From the NCBI GenBank assembly GCA_035652435.1, contig DASRDU010000162.1, positions 8,033-72,032 of the forward strand: 64,000 nucleotides of DNA, given 5' to 3'. The notes below the pieces were generated by a model. That model worked only from the letters and a program-made list of their open reading frames with translations, was not told the origin of the DNA and did not search any database. This document shows, one piece after another, positions 8,177 through 16,574 of the stretch; the first letter of the stretch is position 1, and the number at the start of each line of letters is the position of its first letter. The position numbers and the translations under genes are program-made. This DNA is from DASRDU01 sp035652435 (GTDB taxonomy: Bacteria; Acidobacteriota; Blastocatellia; RBC074).

Positions 8177-9506
8177 AACCGGGCGAATGAACCTGACATC
8201 CCAACACATCTCGTCACCCGACTGCGCGCCGAACTGTCAGCAGCAGCGACGTGTCAGGCTTACCGCGTCGCTCCCGCCGACTTCTCGCGCCAGCGCGTGC
8301 TGACTCTGCCGCGCGTCGCGACGCTGATCCTGAGAGGTCACAAGGTGTCACAACAGAACGCCCTCAACAAATTCTTCCGCGAACTCGATCAACTCGATCA
8401 ACTCGTCACCGCCTCGGCTTATTGTCAGGCCCGGCAGAAACTCCGCCCGGAACTCTTCGCCCACCTCACGCGGGTGACCTGCGACGAATACCGCGCGCGC
8501 GGGAGCTGATGGCACGTGGCGGACGTGGCGCGGTCATCGCCTGTTCGGCGCCGACGGGACGAAGCTCAACCTGCCCGACACGGCGGCGCTGCGCGAGGCC
8601 TTCAGTCTCCTCACCAATCAGTACGGCGCGGCGGGCGCCGGCGTTCAGGCGCTCGGCGTCGTCCTCTACGACCTGCTCAATGACCTCAGCCTCGGCGCCC
8701 ACCTCGGGCCGCTGGCGGCCGAGGAGGCCCCCCTGCGCGGGCCGCTCTGGGCGCAGACCGCACCGGGTGACGTGCTGGTGCCGGATCACAACTTCGCCAA
8801 CTACTCGGTCATCGCCTGGGCGCTTGAGGGCGGGCGGCACGTCGTCATCCGGTGTCCGCGACAGTCGTTTGCCGCCGTCAACGAGTTCTGGCTCTCGGGC
8901 GAGGCCGAGCGACTCGTGACGCTCGGCGTGACGCACCGCCAGGCGGCCTTCGTGCGGCACCACCAGTTGCCCGAGACCCTCCCGGTGCGGCTGCTGCGGT
9001 TCGGGCTGCCGACGGGCGAGACCGAGGTGCTGCTCACCACCCTGACCGACGCGACCGGCTACCCGCCGGCCGACTTCTATGAGGTCTGCGGCTGGCGGTG
9101 GAATCAGGAGGTCTTCTACGACCGCTTCAAGAACGTCGCCGAGGTCGAGCGCTTCAGCGGGCAGAGCGAGCGCGCCATCCGGCAGGACTTCGACGGCCTG
9201 CTCTTCCTGCTGACGCTCGAGAGCGTGCTGGCTCACAGCGCGCAGCAGGCGCTCGATGAACGCGCCCGGCCGCGGCCGGTGCCGCCGCGCGTCAATCGGG
9301 TGATCAGTTATGTCAGCCTGCTCGACACGGTCGTCGCGTTGCTGGCCGATGAGAGCGTGCCGGTGGAGGTCGCCCTGAGAGAACTCAGGCAGCTGCTGCA
9401 AACCAATCCGACGAGCCCGCGACCGGGGCGGAACCCGGAGCGCAAAGCCCGGTCGCAGGCTCGTTCGTTGCGCTACCAGCGCTACCGGAAACGACTCCCG
9501 GCTTAA
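8177..9506 (+). pseudogene. IS4-family transposase, frameshifted
   Basis: The N-terminal part is read in one frame from 8177 to 8509 ('RVATLILRGHKVSQQNALNK' region). The catalytic part is in the next frame from about 8510 to 9506. DDE residues are recognisable: Asp in 'GADGTKLNLPDT', Asp in 'GDVLVPDHNFANYS', Glu in 'RWNQEVFYDRFKN'. The switch near 8505-8515 is +1 and falls in a GC-repeat (CGCGCGCGGG). The N-terminal frame has no ATG of its own; the nearest (8187) is out of frame. Likely inactive; a programmed frameshift is the alternative. Confidence 0.75.
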
Positions 9507-9601
9507 CTTAACCCCAGTCTTGGGTTGAAAAGTGAAGGTCGTCAGTTCTCAACCAGAGTGTAAAATGTAGTCACCAAACAACAACTTACACTCAGAGGAG
9601 G

Positions 9602-10081
9602 ATGACGACCCTGATGCAGAGCATAAATGACCAGCTGATCGAAATCTATGTCTTTGTGGATGACTATCTGAAGACACATCCGCGGCGTGCCGCCCGGCGG
9701 CAGTCCAATAACGCTGAGCCTGCTTTCACCGATGCCGAGGTGATGACCATCGCCTTGATGCAAGGCTACTTTCAATGCCCGACGCGAACGCGCACCTACG
9801 AACTGGTGCGGGCCAACGCTGCAGGGGCCTTCCCGCAGTTGTGCGGCTACAAGCAATGGCTGGCGCGGCTCCATCAACTGACGGCGCTCCTCGGGCAGCT
9901 GCTCGCCGCCGCCCGCCGCAGTTTCTGGCAACCGCTGTCGCTCTATCTGCTCGACAGCAAGCCGATTCCGTTGTGCAAGCCGCTGCGCCACGGGCGCGTC
10001 CGGCTGTTGCGCGAAGACGGCGCTTACTTCAGCAAGGGGAGTATCGGCTGGTATTTCGGCTTCAAGCTCCACGCCATCGTC
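9602..10081 (+). pseudogene. IS982-family transposase, 5' part
   Basis: First 160 codons of a transposase whose remainder is at 13170-13535. Recognisable IS982 features are 'FTDAEVMTIALMQGYFQ', 'LYLLDSKPIPLCK' (catalytic Asp) and 'YFGFKLHAIVN', where the coding sequence is cut. The frame runs a few codons into the inserted element and stops at 10105. ATG 9602 directly abuts GAGGAGG; ATG 9614 is an alternative start with better spacing. Confidence 0.85.
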
Positions 10082-10090
10082 AATCTGGCG

Positions 10091-13000
10091 GTAGTGGGGC
10101 GATAGTGGGTTGTCGGCTCCGCAGAGCCACTGGCTTTAGTCTCTCTGCCTGCGACAACTCCCTCGCGCCTGTGATCTTTAATGGGGAGGTGACAAAGTCA
10201 GCCTTTCCACTGCCGCTCCCACCCCGTCTGATTGTGACTGTTTGAGTCGAACTTTCCCCTCCTGACTGTGCGGAATGCCGAAAAGGTTGCGCCTGCTTCC
10301 GCCCCACCACTCTTTTCCTGTATTGTCCAATATTGAACAGCAATTTATCCCATTCCGCCCGATCATTCAGAACCTTCAACTCAAAGTCAGCTGCACATTA
10401 ACTCTGCTCAGGAGGTCTCGACTATGTTCATGAAAATCAGACGCTCTCATTTTGTGATGGGCTTTATCGGGCTGGCGCTGGTCTCGACCTTCGCCTCGGC
10501 GCAGGAAACAAAATCATCCCAGTCGCCCTCGGTCACGGCGGCGGCAACGACCGGGCGGGTGCGCTTCGCCGCGCCGGGTGAAGTCACGCAGCTGCGGCTC
10601 GAAGTCTTCGCGCCCGGCGGCGAGAAGCTCTTTGATTCCGACTTCCAGCCCGGCACCCTGCTCGACTGGTCCCTGCTCGATCAGCAGGGGCAGCGCCTCG
10701 CCGACGGTGAGTACCTCTGTCTCGTGACGGCCAGAGCGCTCTCCGGTCAATTCCGCCTCCGGCACGGCCTCCTGCGACTGGAGTCAGGCGAGACGGCACT
10801 CCGTTCGGTCGAGACCGGACAGCTCTCGTCAGCTCACGCTGCAGCGCTCGCAGGCAGTCAGCAGGCTTTCGCCGCCGGGAGCGTCGAACGCAGCACTCCC
10901 TTCCGGATTCTGAATGAAGGCGAGGCGCTGACGACCACCGTGATGGCTCACGACGGGGGCGCCGGCCAGTTGAGCGGCAGCGCCGCGGGGTTGAGCATTC
11001 GTGCCGGCGACTTCTTCGGGAGGCAGGGAGAGGTGCAGCTGCTGCTGACGCCGGAAGGCAATCTCGGCGTGGGAGTCGCGCGGCCCGAGGCAAGGCTCGA
11101 TGTGGCCGGGCTGATTCGCACGAGCAAGGGCATCGTCTTCCCCGACGGGACGATCCAGACGACGGCGGCCAACCTGGTGAGCAGCGCCGGCAGAGACCGC
11201 CTCAGCGCCCTGGATAACCCGACCGGCAGCGCCATTCGAGACCGCCTCTCGCCGGGCCGCACGGTGCAAGCCGAGAGCGAGCAAAAAGGGAGAGCCGCTA
11301 AGGAAATACTCGGGCCGAATCAGGTGAACATCAGCGGTGCGGGGACGACTAACCGGATCACCAAATGGACCGACGGTCCGAACGGCGTGGTCGGCGATTC
11401 GACCATCAGCGAAGTGAGCGGCGACATCGGGATCGGGACTTCGTCGCCGGGTGGAGTCTTTGATTTGCAGCGCAACAGCGCGGGCGACATTCTCCAGCGC
11501 TTATGGAACACGGGAAGCGGCGGGGCGAAGTTACGCTATGTGGCGGCGACGGGGCAGACCTCGCAGTTACAACTGACCGATGGCATCGAATGGCTGATGG
11601 CGATTGCGGGCAATAATCAGATCGGGATGCAGTTCCGGGTGCGCGATACGACCGATCCGAACTCGGAAGCGGCACTGGCGGGGGCGGCGAAGATGACGAT
11701 TCGCAGGAGTGGCAACGTCGGCATCGGGACCACCAGTCCACCTTATAAGCTCTCCGTCATCGAAAGCGGCAACCACGCCCTGTATGCCAAAAGCGACTTC
11801 ATCGGAGTGTGGGGCGACAGCACCACCAGCAACGGGGTCTATGGGAGCAGCGTCAGTAGCGCTGGCGTCTACGGCAGGACACTTTCGACCATCTTCAACA
11901 CGGCGGGAGTGCTGGGTGAGGCGAGCGCCAGTTCAGGCAACGTCGTCGGCGTCTACGGCAAGGCCCTTAACGATTCGCTGGGAACGGGAGTCGCCGGGTT
12001 CGGAAAGGCAACCGGCGGATACTTCAGCGCCGTCAGCGGCACCGGCGCGTACGGTGTCACGGCTTCGGCCACCTTTAACGCCGCCGGATTGCTCGGCGAG
12101 GCGAGCGCCAGCTCCGGCCAGGTCGTCGGCGTGTACGGTAAGGCCCTGGGCTCCCCGAACGGAACGGGTGTTCAGGGGGTTGGGCTGGCTGGTGGCGGAT
12201 ACTTCAGCGCCACGGGCAATGCCGGCACAGGCGTCGGCGTGTATGGCACCGGTGACAAGGCGGGCGTGAGCGGGCAAAGCACGACCGGCACTGGTGTGAC
12301 TGGCACGACGGACGCGACCAGTTTCAACGCGGCGGGAGTGCTGGGTGAGGCGACAGCAGGTTCAGGCACGGTCGTCGGCGTGTTTGGTAAAGCCACTAAC
12401 GATCCGAACGGAACGGGAGTAGCCGGGGTTGGCGGCGCGACGGGAGGCTACTTTCAAGCTGCCAGCAGCGGAGGCCGTGCGATCTCGCTGGTTGGGAATG
12501 CTGTCCAGGATCGGGGCAGCGGCGGTGTGGTCAAAGCGATGGCATACATAGACCCGTTTGCGCCTGCTGGGCAGCAAATCGTGCGCTGCTACAACTCGCA
12601 GGCCACGGGCAGCAACGTGTCTACCCCTCCGTGTGGGTTCGGCATAGGTTTTAGTGCCACACCTGGCAATTATGGGATTAATTTCGGCTTCAAAGTTGAC
12701 GACCGTTTCATCTCCATCACACCTTTTATTACTGGCGGACGCATAGTTGCTAATGTGCTGAATTTTCAAGGAGGAGGAAACGAGGTGGTAGTCGTTATGG
12801 GATACAGTGATGATAGACACGCTGCTGGTGACACCCATGCCAAATTCTACATTATCGTGTATTAGCCAACGCGCACAGAGAGCCGCCAATCAATGGGCGA
12901 CCGGAGAGGTCACATTCACTGGCGGTGGGTAGCCTCGTGCCCGTGAAGGTGGGGAAGAAGCCAGGGCCTGAGCGCGGCCACTCCCTCCATCCAGAACTCC

Positions 13001-13169
13001 ACGGGCAGCCGCAGGAGAAAAGCATCGAATGGGCGCGTCAGTAAAGCACGGCAGGCATCATTGATCAGAAGGTGGGCGGCAGGAACTGACCCTTTTCTGA
13101 CCTCATATCAGGCCGGAATGGTCACCTCACCGCCGCACTATTTCGGCAACACACTATCGCCCCACTACT
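10091..13169 (+). mobile_element. 3.08 kb transposase-less cargo element with TIRs and target duplication
   Basis: The left end GTAGTGGGGCGATAGTG (10091-10107) is the exact complement of 13152-13168; with mismatches the repeat extends to 23 of 26. The 10-base direct repeat AATCTGGCGG flanks it (10082-10091 and 13170-13179). The interior encodes one secreted protein (10424-12865) and no transposase, so the element would need an enzyme supplied in trans. Non-coding parts: 10108-10423, with only an AGGAGG before the gene, and 12866-13151, with nothing recognised. Confidence 0.85.
10424..12865 (+). CDS. Secreted repeat protein carried by the cargo element
   Basis: 813 residues with a signal peptide (about 1-26, ending TFASA-Q). 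Residues 45-130 resemble a bacterial extracellular sandwich domain with a FlgD-like 'DWSLLDQQGQRLADGEY' turn. Residues 215-440 contain phage-tail/fibre-type phrases ('EARLDVAGLIRTSKGIVFP', and 'IGIGTSSPGGVFDLQ' and 'NVGIGTTSPPYKL' repeated). Three long imperfect repeats start at residues 491, 551 and 634 ('FNxAGVLGEAxAxSGxVVGV..' then 'GTGV.G.G.A.GGYF'). The C-terminus is a beta-rich cap. Probably a cell-surface or secreted adhesin or fibre-like protein; no enzyme motif. RBS AGGAGG 8 bases before ATG. Confidence 0.8.
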   Translation: MFMKIRRSHFVMGFIGLALVSTFASAQETKSSQSPSVTAAATTGRVRFAAPGEVTQLRLEVFAPGGEKLFDSDFQPGTLLDWSLLDQQGQRLADGEYLCLVTARALSGQFRLRHGLLRLESGETALRSVETGQLSSAHAAALAGSQQAFAAGSVERSTPFRILNEGEALTTTVMAHDGGAGQLSGSAAGLSIRAGDFFGRQGEVQLLLTPEGNLGVGVARPEARLDVAGLIRTSKGIVFPDGTIQTTAANLVSSAGRDRLSALDNPTGSAIRDRLSPGRTVQAESEQKGRAAKEILGPNQVNISGAGTTNRITKWTDGPNGVVGDSTISEVSGDIGIGTSSPGGVFDLQRNSAGDILQRLWNTGSGGAKLRYVAATGQTSQLQLTDGIEWLMAIAGNNQIGMQFRVRDTTDPNSEAALAGAAKMTIRRSGNVGIGTTSPPYKLSVIESGNHALYAKSDFIGVWGDSTTSNGVYGSSVSSAGVYGRTLSTIFNTAGVLGEASASSGNVVGVYGKALNDSLGTGVAGFGKATGGYFSAVSGTGAYGVTASATFNAAGLLGEASASSGQVVGVYGKALGSPNGTGVQGVGLAGGGYFSATGNAGTGVGVYGTGDKAGVSGQSTTGTGVTGTTDATSFNAAGVLGEATAGSGTVVGVFGKATNDPNGTGVAGVGGATGGYFQAASSGGRAISLVGNAVQDRGSGGVVKAMAYIDPFAPAGQQIVRCYNSQATGSNVSTPPCGFGIGFSATPGNYGINFGFKVDDRFISITPFITGGRIVANVLNFQGGGNEVVVVMGYSDDRHAAGDTHAKFYIIVY

Positions 13170-13535
13170 AATCTGGCGGGCGAGTTGATCGGGGCGGTGC
13201 TGACCCCGGCCAATTGTGATGACCGTGATGCCGCCCCGGCCCTTGCGCTGTTTGTCGAGGGTGGAGTCGCGCTGGCTGATCTCGGCTATCGTGGGGTCGC
13301 GTTGCGCGAGGTGCTGGAGACCGAGACCGAGTTGTTGCTGCTGACGCCGGATGCGGTGGGTGAGCGGCGTGCGTTGCTCAGCACCTTGCGCGAACGGATC
13401 GAGACCACGTTCTCGCAACTGTGGCATCGGTTTATTGATCGAGTCTACTCGCGCTCGTGGAACGGGTTGTGGAATACGATCAAACTCAAGCTGTTGCATT
13501 TCAACCTCTGTCACGCGAATCTGATCTCAGCTTGA
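13170..13535 (+). pseudogene. IS982-family transposase, 3' part
   Basis: Resumes the reading frame broken at 10081: 'NLAGELIGAVLTPANCDDRD' follows directly on 'FKLHAIV' when the cargo element and one copy of the duplication are removed. The joined gene would have 281 residues, a normal length for IS982 transposases. The 'LTPANCDDRD' motif holds the second catalytic acidic residue, and 'LRERIETTFSQL' the third region (Glu). No other damage is seen, so the transposase was probably intact when interrupted. Confidence 0.85.
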
Positions 13536-13638
13536 TCAACCCAAGACTGAGGTTAACTTAATGTCAGTGCGCTCGCGCTCCCGGGGGTAAGCCGCACTCC
13601 AAAGGCTTCACCGGTTTAAGCAGAAATTATTCTCAGCC

Positions 13639-15039
13639 ATGCTGCTGACCATCACCACCACTCATTCACCGGCAACTGATCTCGGCTATCTGCTGCACAA
13701 GAACCCGGCTCGCCCTCAGTCCTTCGATCTGACGTTCGGGCGGGCGCACGTCTTTTACCCCGAAGTGAACGAAGACAGATGCACGGCGGCACTGCTGCTC
13801 GACATTGATCCGGTGGGGCTCGTGCGCGGGAGGCGCGGGCCTGCCGGCGAAGGCGGGGCGCTGGAACAGTACGTCAACGACCGGCCTTACGTCGCCTCGT
13901 CATTCCTCAGCGTGGCAATCTCGCAGGTCTTCGGCAGCGCGCTCGGCGGGCGCAGCAAGGAAAGGCCGACGCTGGCGGAAACGCAACTGCCTTTGCGGGC
14001 CCGGCTGTCCGCGCTGCCCTGTCGCGGCGGCGAAGACGTGCTGCGACGGTTATTCGAGCCGCTGGGCTACGAAGTGGAGGCCCAGCGCCACCCGCTCGAT
14101 GAAACTTTTCCCGAATGGGGTGACAGCTCTTACTTTACTGTTGGATTAAGCGGTCGGGTGCGGTTGCGCGAGTTGCTGACGCACCTCTACGTGCTGGTGC
14201 CGGTACTCGATGCCGACAAGCATTACTGGGTCGGCGATGCCGAAGTGGAAAAGCTGTTGCGGCACGGCGATGAGTGGCTCGCCCGCCACCCCGAACGCGA
14301 GTTGATCGTCAGGCGCTACCTGAAAAACCGCCCGCACCTGACGCGGCAGGCGCTCGAACGGCTGCTGGAAGAGGATAACCGGAATGCCGACGAGGCCGAA
14401 GAAGTCCACGCGCAGGAAGAGGCCGTGCTGGAAGAGAAGATCAGCCTCAACCAGCAACGGATCAATGCCGTCGTGTCAGCGCTAAAGGAGTGCGAAGCAA
14501 AGCGCGTGGTTGATCTGGGCTGCGGCGAGGGCCGGCTGCTCAAGGCAATGCTTGAAGACAAACACTTCACCGAACTGCTCGGCGTTGACGTGTCGTACCG
14601 AGCGCTCGAAATCGCGCAGGATCGGCTGAAGCTCGACCGATTGCCTGACCTCGTGAAACGGCGGATCAGATTGATTCAGGGATCATTGACTTATCGTGAC
14701 CGGCGGCTGGCCGGGTATGATGCGGCGACGCTGATCGAAGTGATCGAACACCTCGACCCGCCGCGGCTGGCCGCGATCGAACGGGTGCTGTTTGAATTCG
14801 CGAGGCCGAAGACGGTGGTGATCACGACGCCGAACGCGGAATACAACGCGAAGTTCGAGAACCTGCCGGCGGGACAGCTGCGCCACAGGGATCACCGCTT
14901 CGAATGGACTCGCGCGGAGTTCGAGCAGTGGGCAGAAGGCGTGGCACACCGGTTCGGTTACGCGGTGCGGTTTCTGCCGGTCGGGCCGATTGATGAAACG
15001 CTGGGCGCTCCGACGCAGATGGCGGTGTTTGCCCGGTGA
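13639..15039 (+). CDS. hen1: Hen1, RNA 3'-terminal ribose 2'-O-methyltransferase
   Basis: 466 residues, the usual bacterial Hen1 length. The N-terminal half (about 1-240) is the Hen1 L domain that pairs with Pnkp. The C-terminal half is a SAM methyltransferase with motif I at 'VVDLGCGEGRLL' (Asp292) and the metal-binding set Glu367, Glu370, His371 ('EVIEHLD') plus a downstream His ('LRHRDHRFEW', 416/419). It methylates the 2'-OH at an RNA break before sealing, which protects the repaired site from being cut again. It lies 69 bases after the mobile nest; the RBS is weak (AGCAGAAA). Confidence 0.95.
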   Translation: MLLTITTTHSPATDLGYLLHKNPARPQSFDLTFGRAHVFYPEVNEDRCTAALLLDIDPVGLVRGRRGPAGEGGALEQYVNDRPYVASSFLSVAISQVFGSALGGRSKERPTLAETQLPLRARLSALPCRGGEDVLRRLFEPLGYEVEAQRHPLDETFPEWGDSSYFTVGLSGRVRLRELLTHLYVLVPVLDADKHYWVGDAEVEKLLRHGDEWLARHPERELIVRRYLKNRPHLTRQALERLLEEDNRNADEAEEVHAQEEAVLEEKISLNQQRINAVVSALKECEAKRVVDLGCGEGRLLKAMLEDKHFTELLGVDVSYRALEIAQDRLKLDRLPDLVKRRIRLIQGSLTYRDRRLAGYDAATLIEVIEHLDPPRLAAIERVLFEFARPKTVVITTPNAEYNAKFENLPAGQLRHRDHRFEWTRAEFEQWAEGVAHRFGYAVRFLPVGPIDETLGAPTQMAVFAR

Positions 15040-15049
15040 GGTAAAAGCT

Positions 15050-15634
15050 TCAGTTGAAGTCCACTCTGTAATACACGTCCATCAGAGACATCCTGCACTG
15101 GACGGAAGGCAGATCAACGGTGGCGGCGAGGTCGCCATAATCGTGGCGCGCCCATCCGTCAGCCTGTCGCAGGTAATGGGTAATGTGTGGGGCGTCCTGA
15201 GAGATGAGCAGATATTCCCTTAAGGAAGGGAGAGCCTGGTAAGCTTCGCGCTTCTCGTTGCGGTCACGGCTTGCCGTCCCCGGCGATAACACTTCCACGA
15301 TCAGAACCGGATTGACGAGGACGTCAAACCCTTCGATGTTTTCAAAGTCGGGCTGCCCGCAGACGACGCTGACATCCGGATAACGATAAGGTGGCAGGAG
15401 TGGCGTTTTGATCTGCAGGTCGCCGGTAAAGGTGTCGCAGGGGCGACCGGCTAGTTGCTGTCTGAGGCTGAAATACACGTTGCCACTGATCCTGACGTGC
15501 CGGCGACTTCCGCCGCTCATACAGACTATTTCACCATTCCAGTATTCGTAGCGGGCGACGCCAACTCGTTCGAGGGCGAAGTATTCTTCGAGGGTATAAT
15601 GATGACGCGGCGGGTCTTTCAAATTGGCGGCCAT
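15050..15634 (-). CDS. Uma2-family (DUF820) PD-(D/E)XK nuclease-fold protein
   Basis: 194 residues, the family's normal size. Recognised by 'HYTLEEYFALE' near the start, 'YEYWNGEIVCMSGG', 'YRYPDVSVVCG' (catalytic Asp) and 'LIVEVLSPGTASRDRNEKREAY' (Glu and Lys). Members are predicted restriction-like nucleases, expanded in cyanobacteria and other large genomes; their biological role is unsettled. It points against the RNA-repair genes and ends 10 bases from hen1, so it is probably an independent insertion between hen1 and pnkp. Confidence 0.88.
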   Translation of the reverse strand: MAANLKDPPRHHYTLEEYFALERVGVARYEYWNGEIVCMSGGSRRHVRISGNVYFSLRQQLAGRPCDTFTGDLQIKTPLLPPYRYPDVSVVCGQPDFENIEGFDVLVNPVLIVEVLSPGTASRDRNEKREAYQALPSLREYLLISQDAPHITHYLRQADGWARHDYGDLAATVDLPSVQCRMSLMDVYYRVDFN

Positions 15635-15774
15635 TGCCTGTTCCCCTTTCCGTAACTTCAGGAGTAAGACTGACGTTGCGGAAGTTTATCACAAACCCGG
15701 ACTGCCCGGCGCTTCGCACAGGTGGGAGTGTTTACGGTGTGGGTACGGGGCATTGGCATCTTCACAAATCTTCC

Positions 15775-15814
15775 GCCCCGGAAGGGGCGTCAGAATAAAG
15801 CCCGGGGTGGAGCG
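15775..15814 (+). repeat. 40-base dispersed repeat, left copy
   Basis: Inverted partner of 16492-16531 (39 of 40 matching). The pair brackets the small secreted protein gene at 15899-16417. The sequence type (GCCCCGGAAGGGGC, CCCGGGGTGGAGCG) has the self-complementary look of an intergenic REP-like repeat. Confidence 0.75.
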
Positions 15815-15898
15815 CCAGCCGCAACCCCGGGAACAGACGACCATCAATTTCCCGCCAGCCCGCGGAGGCGGGCGGCAGGGCGTTGGAGGTGAATCATT

Positions 15899-16417
15899 GT
15901 GACAAAGCTGATACTGTCGGCGACCCTGATTTCAGCTCTGGCCCTGCCTGCTTCCAGCCCTGCTCAGAACACAGCGCAGGAAACGAAAGAGGTCTCTGCC
16001 TCTGAAAAAAAGAGTTTCCTGAAGCTGCTCAGAACACTGCAGGTGAAAGGGGAGTTTTTTACGGAAGAGGCTGTGCTGAGGGCCGGCCCGCGCCTGCGCG
16101 TGCTTCTCGCCCTGACGGAAAAGGAGCTGGCCGGGCTGGATATTTATCCCTTTCTGGCATTGAGCCGCGGGATGTGTGATCACAAGGAATATCGGGAGTA
16201 TGGCGCCCTCCATTTTGGAGCTATTCGTCATCCGGTTTTCAAACTCTTCTGGGGCGCCGTCCTGTTCGATGAGAAAGCTGCTACTCCGGAAATCGTGGAA
16301 TACCTGCAATCGGCCCTCAAGTCTAAAGACCAATCGAAAACATTGTCAGAGATGCCTGGCCCCAACTACGAAAATTTCAGGGAGCGGGTAATGGCCTATC
16401 ACGGCAAATTCCAATGA
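15899..16417 (+). CDS. Small secreted protein of unknown function
   Basis: 172 residues starting at GTG 15899, with GGAGG about 10 bases upstream. Signal peptide residues 1-22 (ending SSPA-Q). The mature part is helical and contains single Cys and His-rich spots ('SRGMCDHKEYREYG') but no family I recognise. It is bracketed by inverted 40-base repeats, which may mark past mobility. No link to RNA repair is evident. Confidence 0.65.
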   Translation: MTKLILSATLISALALPASSPAQNTAQETKEVSASEKKSFLKLLRTLQVKGEFFTEEAVLRAGPRLRVLLALTEKELAGLDIYPFLALSRGMCDHKEYREYGALHFGAIRHPVFKLFWGAVLFDEKAATPEIVEYLQSALKSKDQSKTLSEMPGPNYENFRERVMAYHGKFQ

Positions 16418-16491
16418 ATAATATCTGTCGCCCACTCCGTGGGCTGGCATCTCTTTTCGCAACTCACCCGGGGTTCCGCTCGCTCATGCTT

Positions 16492-16531
16492 CGCTCCACC
16501 CCGGGCTTTATTCTGATGCCCCTTCCGGGGC
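16492..16531 (-). repeat. 40-base dispersed repeat, right copy
   Basis: Reverse complement of 15775-15814 with one mismatch. The bases just before it (CCCGGGGTTCCGC at about 16468, CTCCACCCCGGG at about 16494) can also form a local hairpin. Lies 44 bases before pnkp. Confidence 0.75.
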
Positions 16532-16574
16532 TGAAAACCTGTCAGGATAAGAGCGCGCCACCAACGTTATAGCG

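Larger units (their letters stand above)
9512..13552 (+). mobile_element. IS982-like insertion sequence, split by a cargo element
   Basis: Ends are inverted repeats CCCCAGTCTTGGGTTGA (9512-9528) and its near complement at 13536-13552 (16 of 17). They are flanked by the 9-base direct repeat TTAACTTAA (9503-9511 and 13553-13561), taken as the target duplication. The target is the right end of the IS4-like element. Subtracting the inner insertion leaves about 953 bases, as expected for IS982 elements. An 8-base inverted repeat GAGTGTAA/TTACACTC (9556-9563, 9586-9593) lies before the transposase. Confidence 0.8.
8131..13569 (+). mobile_element. IS4-like insertion sequence, outermost of a three-level nest
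   Basis: Terminal inverted repeats: left 8131-8147 (CACTGGCATTAAGTCAG) and right 13553-13569 read in reverse (CACTGACATTAAGTTAA), 14 of 17 matching. Without the IS982-like insert the element is about 1.39 kb, normal for IS4 elements. The flanks (8123-8130 and 13570-13577) match at only 6 of 8 bases, so there is no clean target duplication. This fits deletion of the 3' part of the nucleotidyltransferase after or during insertion. Confidence 0.7.

Noticed and set aside
8466..9401. 311-codon minus-strand frame
   Set aside because: Exactly antisense to the catalytic half of the IS4-like transposase, which has recognisable DDE motifs.
10080..10379. 99-codon minus-strand frame at the left end of the cargo element, possibly a recombinase remnant
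   Set aside because: No recombinase or DNA-binding motif; the frame crosses the element boundary into the IS982 gene, so it cannot be an original gene.
8121..13579. Target duplication for the IS4-like element
   Set aside because: The flanks match at only 6 of 8 bases (CGCCCGCT versus CGCTCGCG), too weak for a recent clean insertion.
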